Source: Duganella sp. SG902
Lineage (GTDB): Bacteria > Pseudomonadota > Gammaproteobacteria > Burkholderiales > Burkholderiaceae_D
DNA length: 64,000 nucleotides
NCBI RefSeq assembly: GCF_013376005.1
Contig: NZ_JABMJK010000001.1
Span: 310,001-374,000, forward strand
Direction of reading: 5' to 3'
Positions 54,925 to 64,000 of the stretch are shown one piece after another. The number at the start of each line of letters is the position of its first letter. Within the stretch, counting starts at the first letter, position 1. Position numbers and translations under genes: made by a program. The notes below the pieces were generated by a model. The model worked only from the letters and a program-made list of their open reading frames with translations, had not been told where the DNA came from and did no database searches.

Positions 54925-55182
54925 ATGGCTTTTAACAACGTAGGGCCGCTGACCTTCCTGGCGCCCGGTCAAACCGCGTTCTGGAGCTACACCTACGGCG
55001 CCGACCACGGCACCCAGTTCGCTTCGGCTGACGTGAAGACGCCCAACCAGGGCGCCGTCCACCTGGCCGACCAGCAACGCAAGCGCAAGGACAACAACGG
55101 CAACGCAACGTACTTCGTCGCCATCCACAACCAGGGTGTCGGCGGCTGCTTCCACAATCTGCAAGGCGGAGGAATGTCATGA
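54925..55182 (+). CDS. Small uncharacterised protein (first of a coupled pair)
   Basis: 85 residues from the ATG at 54925, which has GGAGGA just before it. The protein starts MAFNNVGPLTFLAPGQTAFW and continues with alternating Thr/Gly-rich and aromatic segments (YTYGADHGTQFASADVKTP, ATYFVAIHNQGVGGCFHNLQGGG). This looks like a small beta-sandwich, perhaps ligand-binding, but no family is recognised. No signal peptide is visible. Its stop overlaps the next start by 4 bp. Confidence 0.75.
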   Translation: MAFNNVGPLTFLAPGQTAFWSYTYGADHGTQFASADVKTPNQGAVHLADQQRKRKDNNGNATYFVAIHNQGVGGCFHNLQGGGMS

Positions 55183-55400
55183 AAATGACCATCGTAACGG
55201 ACGTGCACGGCAACGTGCTGGGCGCCGTACAGGGCCACAACCTGTCGGAGAAGAAGGATGGCGTGGAGGCGACGGTGTCGTTCGCGCCCGGTCATGCCAC
55301 CCACATGATCGACGTTGACGACGACCTCAGCACGGTCGATGACGTCGAGGAATTCCAGCAGCGCCTGCGCCGCCACCTGCAACAGCATCAGCAGCCGTAA
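55179..55400 (+). CDS. Small uncharacterised protein (second of the pair)
   Basis: 73 residues: MKMTIVTDVHGNVLGAVQGH, then a VSFAPGHATHMIDVDDDLS stretch and a Gln/His-rich tail with helix-forming EEFQQRLRRHLQQ. It has a ribosome site inside the preceding gene (GGAGGA) and an ATGA overlap with it, so the two are co-translated. No known motif. Confidence 0.7.
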   Translation: MKMTIVTDVHGNVLGAVQGHNLSEKKDGVEATVSFAPGHATHMIDVDDDLSTVDDVEEFQQRLRRHLQQHQQP

Positions 55401-55406
55401 ACGGCA

Positions 55407-55435
55407 AAGCGGCAGCGATTGTGTCGCTGCCGCTT
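55407..55435 (+). terminator. Hairpin ending the small-gene pair
   Basis: Perfect 12-bp stem AAGCGGCAGCGA / TCGCTGCCGCTT with a TTGTG loop, 6 bp after the stop codon. No long T tract follows, so termination efficiency is uncertain. Confidence 0.6.
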
Positions 55436-55485
55436 CTGGCGCGGGCAAGTGTCGCCCGCCCGCGCCATCTCACTCCCTTTTATCG

Positions 55486-56784
<1,299 letters not shown>

Positions 56785-57045
56785 GGGGTTCTCCTATTCA
56801 TCAAGACGGTCAAAAGCGAAAAGCCGTTAGACAAATAATAGAACCTTTTGTGCCGCGCACCAATGGTCTTCTATAAGACACATAAGCAAATTAATTTTGA
56901 TAAAAATCAATTAGTTAATTGATGTTTTCCATGATACGGAAAGATATTTCTCAGCATGGAAGATTTTGATGCTGCGTTACCGCATCATTTCTCACGATGT
57001 GAAACATATCTCTCGCATGATGAAAAACCGGCGGCGCAACATGCA

Positions 57046-57540
57046 TCAAGCCAGTTTCTGCTGTGCGATCAACACCCCGTCGGCATCGGCGTACACCCAG
57101 TCGCCCGGGCTGACCGGCACGCCGGCGATGTGCACGCGCACGTTGCGCTCGCCCACGCCCTTCTTGGCGCTCTTCTGCGGATGCGCGCCCAGCGCGCGCA
57201 CGCCGATGTCGCAGGCGTTGATCTCATCGGTGTCGCGGATGCAGCCGTCCACGATGATGCCGGCCCAGCCGTTGTCCTGAGCCAGCAAGCCCAGCTGGCC
57301 GCCGACCAGCGCGCGGCGCAGGCTGCCGCCGCCATCGACCACCAGCACGTTGCCGTCGCCGGGCGTTTCCAGCGTGGCGCGCACCAGCGCGTTATCCTCA
57401 TGCACCTTCAGCGTCGAGACGCGGCCGGAAAAGCGCACGCGCTGGCCGTAGTGGCGAAACACGGGCGGCAGCACCGCCAGCCGGCCGTCATCCAGCAGGT
57501 TGGCGTTGTCGTCGCATAAATCGGTGGTGGCAAAGCTCAT
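57046..57540 (-). CDS. rraA: RraA family protein (RNase E activity regulator / oxaloacetate decarboxylase-like)
   Basis: 164 residues. The core [51 protein letters not shown] is diagnostic of the RraA fold. Family members either inhibit RNase E or, in many bacteria, act as 4-hydroxy-4-methyl-2-oxoglutarate aldolase/oxaloacetate decarboxylase; the retained GCIRD Arg-Asp pair would suit metal-dependent catalysis. It begins 38 bp before the MFS gene end. Confidence 0.88.
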   Translation of the reverse strand: MSFATTDLCDDNANLLDDGRLAVLPPVFRHYGQRVRFSGRVSTLKVHEDNALVRATLETPGDGNVLVVDGGGSLRRALVGGQLGLLAQDNGWAGIIVDGCIRDTDEINACDIGVRALGAHPQKSAKKGVGERNVRVHIAGVPVSPGDWVYADADGVLIAQQKLA

Positions 57541-57578
57541 CGCGGTCCTCTTGCATAGTTATTAAGATGGACTTTATT

Positions 57579-58802
57579 CTATGCGGTTTTGGGCATCGCG
57601 GCCATGCGGCTGTTGCTGCCGACGCCCAGCGCGGTCAGGATCACCAGCGCCTGGAACAGGCCGATCCCCACGAACACGCCGGCCGGCTGGTGCGCGTCCA
57701 TCAGCACGCCGAACAGCATGGCGCCCAGCGCCAGGCCGCTGTCCAGGCCGGAATACACGACGCCAAACACGCGGCCGGTGGCGTTGGCCGGCGCCGCGCC
57801 GCGTATCATCAGATCGCGTGACGGGCCGGAGATGCCGGTCACCAGGCCGATCAAGCCCATCAGCACCACCGCCATCCAGGCCGGCACCACGGCCGCCGCC
57901 AGCACCAGCGCCAGCACGGCAGCCGTGCCGAACGCGATCATGATGATGCGGTCATGGTTGCGGCTGCCCGCGCCCAGGAAACCGCCGTACACCATGCCGG
58001 CCGCCGAGGCGAACATGAAGCAGGTGTAGGCCGAGGTGGCGGTCGCCAGCGACATCCCGTACAGGCTGACCAGGCTGGTGGCGGCGAAGGTCTGGATGCC
58101 GGCCAGCGCGATGGCGGAAATCAGGAAGAAGGCAAAGCACAGCCACACCACCTTCAGCTTGAGGAAGCCGAAAGCGCTGCCCCCGGCCGCCCCCTGCTTG
58201 CCGGCCACCGGCACGGCGACCGGTTCGGGCCGCAAGGCGTAGCGGTTCAGGACCAGCAGCGCCAGCACCGCGAAGGCCACGCCCGAAGCCGCCAGCAAGG
58301 CGACGCGCCAGCCGGCGCGGCCGGCCACGAAGGTCAGGAACAGCGGCGACATGGCCCAGCCGATATTGCCGCTGATGCCGTGCACCGAGAACCCGTGCGC
58401 CAGCCGCGCCTTGGACACGCGCTGATTGAGCAAGGTGTAGTCGGCCGGGTGGAACACGCTGTTGCCGCAGCCGGCCAGGAAGGCGCCCAGCATCAGCTGC
58501 ACATAGCTGTGCGCGCTTGACAGCAGCACCGCCGACAGCCCCAGCAGCGCGATCCCGCTGAACAGCACGGTGCGCGCGCCCAGCCGGTCGACCACGAAGC
58601 CGGCCATGGCCTGGCCGACGCCGGACACCACGAAAAAGATCGTCATCAGCAAGCCCAGCTGAGAATAGCTGAGGCCGAATTCCGGCTTCAGCCACGGGAT
58701 CAGCGCCGCCAGGATCACGTGATAAAAGTGCGAAGTACCATGCGCCAGCCCGACCAGCGTAATCACGCGGGCGTCCTGGCGCAGCAAAGTCTTGTCATTC
58801 AT
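57579..58802 (-). CDS. MFS transporter (fosmidomycin-resistance/NimT-like)
   Basis: 407 residues from the ATG at 58802, with GGAGAG ahead; the long upstream in-frame extension overlaps the divergent regulator's promoter and is excluded. LVGLAHGTSHFYHVILAALIPWLKPEFGLSYSQLGLLMTIFFVVSG and GNSVFHPADYTLLNQRV resemble the Fsr-type drug-efflux branch. Twelve helices are visible. It is divergent from an AraC-type regulator 89 bp away, an arrangement like nimR-nimT. Confidence 0.85.
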   Translation of the reverse strand: MNDKTLLRQDARVITLVGLAHGTSHFYHVILAALIPWLKPEFGLSYSQLGLLMTIFFVVSGVGQAMAGFVVDRLGARTVLFSGIALLGLSAVLLSSAHSYVQLMLGAFLAGCGNSVFHPADYTLLNQRVSKARLAHGFSVHGISGNIGWAMSPLFLTFVAGRAGWRVALLAASGVAFAVLALLVLNRYALRPEPVAVPVAGKQGAAGGSAFGFLKLKVVWLCFAFFLISAIALAGIQTFAATSLVSLYGMSLATATSAYTCFMFASAAGMVYGGFLGAGSRNHDRIIMIAFGTAAVLALVLAAAVVPAWMAVVLMGLIGLVTGISGPSRDLMIRGAAPANATGRVFGVVYSGLDSGLALGAMLFGVLMDAHQPAGVFVGIGLFQALVILTALGVGSNSRMAAMPKTA

Positions 58803-58891
58803 GCCGCTCTCTCCATGTTGTTTGCTGAAGTCTAAGCAATTTGCCGCCGTCTGATTTAAGATAGAGCGACAACATTTATCGCGTTTACGCC

Positions 58892-59677
58892 ATGTCCATT
58901 TCTCAAGCCAGCCAGAAGCGCCCCGACCGCAAGCTGCCCGCCCCGACGGCCGCACTGCCCATCACCCTGGCCGGCTGCGACCTGCGGGCCACGGTAATGC
59001 TCGAGCCGCACCACCACGAATGGGGACAGCTCACCTACGCCGTGCATGGCGTCATCCGAGTGGAAGCCAATAACAGCAGCTGGATCGTGCCGCCACAGCG
59101 CGCGGTGTGGATACCGGGCGGCGTGGTGCACAGTGTGACGGTGCTGGAAGACAGCCTCTTGCGGCCAATGCGGGTGTACGCCGGGCGCGCGCCCTTCCCC
59201 GGCCCGGAATGCAAGGTGCTGGAGCTGTCCGGCCTGCTGCGCGAACTGCTGGCGGCGCTGGAAAAGCTCGACCGCCAGCAACGGTCGCGGCGCGAGCTGC
59301 TGTTGATCGAGATGATCCTGGACGAAATTCCCCGCTGTGCCGAGCACCCCATGCATGTGCCCCTGCCCAGCGACAAACGTCTGAAAGCCCTGTGCGATGC
59401 TTTGATGGCCGCTCCCGGCGCCGAATTCACACTGGCCGATTGGGCCGCGCAGGTGGGCGCCTCGGAGCGCACCCTCAGCCGCCTGTTCGAACGCGAGCTG
59501 GGCATGGGCTTCGGCCACTGGCGCCAGCAGGTGCGGCTGGCGCACGCGGCGCCCCTGATCGCGCGCGGCGTGCCGCTGTCGCAGGTGGCGGCCGAACTGG
59601 GCTACGCCAGCCAGTCGGCGTTCTCGGCCATGTTCCGCAAGAGCTTCGGCTGCTCGCCGTCGAGCTTCTTTAAATAA
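58892..59677 (+). CDS. AraC family transcriptional regulator (NimR-like)
   Basis: 261 residues. The N-terminal cupin part (HHHEWGQLTYAVHGVIRVEANNSSWIVPPQRAVWIPGGVVHSV) is followed by an AraC helix-turn-helix pair (about 160-258: FTLADWAAQVGASERTLSRLFERELGMGFGHWRQQVRLAHAAPLIARG...VAAELGYASQSAFSAMFRKSFGCSPSSF). This cupin plus HTH form is the group that controls an adjacent MFS exporter, here the divergent gene. Confidence 0.92.
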   Translation: MSISQASQKRPDRKLPAPTAALPITLAGCDLRATVMLEPHHHEWGQLTYAVHGVIRVEANNSSWIVPPQRAVWIPGGVVHSVTVLEDSLLRPMRVYAGRAPFPGPECKVLELSGLLRELLAALEKLDRQQRSRRELLLIEMILDEIPRCAEHPMHVPLPSDKRLKALCDALMAAPGAEFTLADWAAQVGASERTLSRLFERELGMGFGHWRQQVRLAHAAPLIARGVPLSQVAAELGYASQSAFSAMFRKSFGCSPSSFFK

Positions 59678-59783
59678 CAACAATAATTCTTCGTCAAGTT
59701 TTCATTTTTTGTGCCGATAACGTTTGCTTGGAGAAAAGTACGGTACATTAGTGGACACTTATCAATTACAAAAAAGATATCGA

Positions 59784-60701
59784 ATGGCGGATCTGTCTCT
59801 GTTCTCGGGCGAGCAAATCGCGGCGCTGCTGTCGGCGCTGCCGGACCCTGCATTCATTCTGACGCGCAGCGGCCGCTATGCCGCCCTGTTTGGCGGCGCC
59901 GACAGCCGCTATTACCACGACGGCAGCAGCCTGGTGGGCAAATACATCTCGGACGTGCTGAGCGCGGAAAAAGCCGCGTGGTTCGAATCGCAGATCGCCA
60001 TGGCGCTGGCCTCGCGCGGCTTGCATGTGGTGGAATATCCGCTGGCGGCGGACGACGTCAAGGGCGTGGGCGGCCCCGGGCCGCTGGACCCGATCTGGTT
60101 TGAGGGCCGGGTGCAGCCGCTGGAATACCAGGTGATGGGCGAGGACGCGGTGCTGTGGGTGGCTAGTAACATCACCGCCAGCAAGAAGCTGGAAGCGCTG
60201 CTGCGCATGCAGAGCGAAACCGACGCGCTGACCGGCCTGCCCAACCGGCGCAAGCTGATGAGCGGCCTGACCGAGCATTTCGAGCTGTTCGCGCGCTACA
60301 AGACGCCCACCTCGGTGCTGATCTTCGACATCGACCACTTCAAGGGCATCAACGACGAGTACGGCCACCTGGTGGGCGACAAGGCGATCACGGTCACGGC
60401 CGAAGTGTGCCGGCGCGAATTGCGCGCGGCCGACTTCCCGGCCCGCCTGGGCGGCGATGAATTCGTGGTGCTGATGCCGCACACCGGCGCCGGCCACGCG
60501 TTGACGATTTCGGAGCGGCTACGGCTGAAGATCGCGGAAGGCTTGCTGGACCTGGGCACGCTGGGGAAAGGCGCCACCATCAGCGGCGGCCTGAGCGAGA
60601 TGACCGTGGGCGACACCTCGTATGAGGAAGTGCTGAAACGGGCGGACGATGCCCTGTACCGCGCCAAGCGCGACGGTCGCAACCGCATCGTCCTCCACTG
60701 A
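59784..60701 (+). CDS. Diguanylate cyclase with PAS-like sensor domain
   Basis: 305 residues from the ATG at 59784 (MADLSLFSGEQIAALLSALPDPAFIL). A PAS-like domain (about 15-140) precedes the GGDEF domain (about 150-303) with DALTGLPNRRKL, FDIDHFKGINDEYGHLVGD and RLGGDEFVVL; the catalytic GGDEF is intact. RAAD five residues before it is a canonical RxxD product-inhibition site. It makes c-di-GMP from two GTP. There is no membrane segment, so sensing would be cytosolic. Confidence 0.93.
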   Translation: MADLSLFSGEQIAALLSALPDPAFILTRSGRYAALFGGADSRYYHDGSSLVGKYISDVLSAEKAAWFESQIAMALASRGLHVVEYPLAADDVKGVGGPGPLDPIWFEGRVQPLEYQVMGEDAVLWVASNITASKKLEALLRMQSETDALTGLPNRRKLMSGLTEHFELFARYKTPTSVLIFDIDHFKGINDEYGHLVGDKAITVTAEVCRRELRAADFPARLGGDEFVVLMPHTGAGHALTISERLRLKIAEGLLDLGTLGKGATISGGLSEMTVGDTSYEEVLKRADDALYRAKRDGRNRIVLH

Positions 60702-60764
60702 CGTCATTCCCGCGCAGGCGGGAATCCATGCTGAGCATGGACTCCCGCCGACGCGGGAGTGACG
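60702..60764. repeat. BIME-like palindromic repeat, copy 4
   Basis: CGTCATTCCCGC...GCGGGAATCC, a near-palindromic CCATGCTGAGCATGG core, then ACTCCCGC...GCGGGAGTGACG. It has the same layout as the other copies but with arms of different sequence, and lies in the convergent junction with clpB, where it can also act as a terminator. Confidence 0.85.
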
Positions 60765-60769
60765 CCGGC

Positions 60770-63358
<2,589 letters not shown>

Positions 63359-63390
63359 GGTGTTGCTCCGATAGATTTAACTTATCGTTT

Positions 63391-63418
63391 ACATAGGAGC
63401 TACTTCCACTTATTCAAG
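63391..63418 (-). promoter_or_regulatory. Candidate sigma-32 promoter of clpB
   Basis: On the minus strand CTTGAA (63413-63418), 15 bases, then CCTATGT (63391-63397), close to the heat-shock consensus CTTGAA-N13/15-CCCCATNT. It overlaps the 3' end of moaE and starts transcription about 25-30 bp before the clpB ATG. Confidence 0.55.
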
Positions 63419-63858
63419 GCCGCGTCATCGCTAACGCGGGCGTCGACCCAGCGCGCGCCGGCGGGCGTCTGCTCCTTCTTCCAGAACGGGGCTTCCGTTT
63501 TCAAATAGTCAATAATGAACTCGCTGGCGGCGAACGCCTCGCCCCGGTGCGCCGAGGTGACCGCCACCAGCACGATCTGATCCTTGGGCTTGAGCGGGCC
63601 GACGCGGTGGATCACCAGCGCGCTGAAAATCGGCCAGCGCTGTTTCGCCTTGTCAATAATGTCACTGATGGACTGCTCGGTCATGCCGGGGTAGTGCTCC
63701 AGCTCCATTTCCGACACCGTCGCGCCCTCGTTCAGGTCGCGCACCGTGCCGACGAAGGTGACCACGCCGCCAACCTTGGGGTGGCCGGCGCGCAGCTGGG
63801 CCACTTCCGCGGACAGATCGAAATCCTCGGTCTGTATCCGCACTTCATTCAAGCTCAT
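63400..63858 (-). CDS. moaE: Molybdopterin synthase catalytic subunit
   Basis: 152 residues from the ATG at 63858. GGVVTFVGTVRDLNEG, LELEHYPGMTEQSI (here MELEHYPGM), HRVGPLKPKDQIVLVAVTSAHRGEAF and the catalytic Lys region EAPFWKKEQTP are characteristic. With MoaD it inserts sulfur into precursor Z. The start overlaps the upstream stop by 4 bp, so it belongs to an operon continuing off the window. Confidence 0.95.
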   Translation of the reverse strand: MSLNEVRIQTEDFDLSAEVAQLRAGHPKVGGVVTFVGTVRDLNEGATVSEMELEHYPGMTEQSISDIIDKAKQRWPIFSALVIHRVGPLKPKDQIVLVAVTSAHRGEAFAASEFIIDYLKTEAPFWKKEQTPAGARWVDARVSDDAALNKWK

Positions 63859-64000
63859 GCACGCTCCGAGGCGCCGATGCGGCGGAACAACTGCTCGATG
63901 CGGCTGGCGGTACGGGCGTCGGCCAGGGCCGGCATGGCGCACAGCTGCAAATAGGCGGCGGTGGCCGATTGCGGCTTCTGGCCGGATTTCAGCGACGATT
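63855..64000 (-). CDS. C-terminal end of an upstream gene coupled to moaE
   Basis: The frame ends with TGA overlapping the moaE ATG. The visible 47 residues (SSLKSGQKPQSATAAYLQLC, then AMPALADARTASRIEQLFRR and IGASERA) are helical and do not end in the Gly-Gly of MoaD. The family cannot be recognised from this piece. The coupling suggests a molybdenum cofactor gene. Confidence 0.6.
   Translation of the reverse strand, partial: SSLKSGQKPQSATAAYLQLCAMPALADARTASRIEQLFRRIGASERA

Overview
The window reads as a chromosomal segment of a high-GC betaproteobacterium, most likely Burkholderiales, family Oxalobacteraceae (Massilia/Duganella/Janthinobacterium-like). The evidence is the gene order: lepA-lepB-DUF4845-rnc-era-recO-pdxJ-acpS, then the rpoE/rseA/protease group next to fabF-acpP-fabG-fabD-fabH-plsX-rpmF-yceD. 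The uvrC-pgsA-tRNA(Gly/Cys) cluster and numerous TonB-receptor/porin-type outer-membrane proteins fit the same placement. No genus is proven from this window alone.

Left part (1-19.9 kb) is accessory metabolism. It opens with the end of a porin, an orphan ModA-like binding protein and a citrate-type MFS carrier that appears to have lost part of its first membrane helix. A secreted GH74-like glycanase lipoprotein and a Tat-signal-bearing malate:quinone oxidoreductase follow. Next is a catabolic locus: an SDR dehydrogenase, a LysR regulator, a split transketolase, an ACS-family carrier and a porin. On the minus strand a lower-GC locus encodes a TonB-dependent receptor, a flavin-dependent tryptophan-halogenase-like protein and a GH30 glycanase.

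The 19.9-30.6 kb stretch is a mosaic. An RND adaptor lipoprotein is followed by a 50-codon stump of its pump gene. Then come a secreted unknown, a small HExxH protein resembling effector metallopeptidases, and an IS5-type transposase remnant. A 17-bp copy of the tRNA-Cys 3' end lies directly upstream of a MerR/CueR-type promoter. That promoter precedes a small exported protein and a Cus-type Cu(I)/Ag(I) RND system (TolC-like, CusB with fused CusF domain, CusA). A CDF transporter and divergent CadR/PbrR-like regulator with a clear MerR operator close the block. The tRNA cluster (four identical Gly-GCC, one Cys-GCA) begins just beyond.

From 31 to 64 kb the sequence is mostly conserved housekeeping: phospholipid and fatty-acid synthesis, DNA repair, ribosome and RNA maturation, protein export and quality control, and envelope stress (rpoE with a good sigma-E promoter, but a shortened rseA and no rseB). 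Further right are maf, a tetrapyrrole-methylase-fold methyltransferase, an EAL/HDOD protein, rlmJ, an uncharacterised pair of small genes, isocitrate lyase, rraA, an MFS/AraC divergent pair, a diguanylate cyclase, clpB with a candidate heat-shock promoter, and moaE. Four copies of a palindromic BIME-like repeat sit between core genes at 33.8, 41.1, 52.4 and 60.7 kb.
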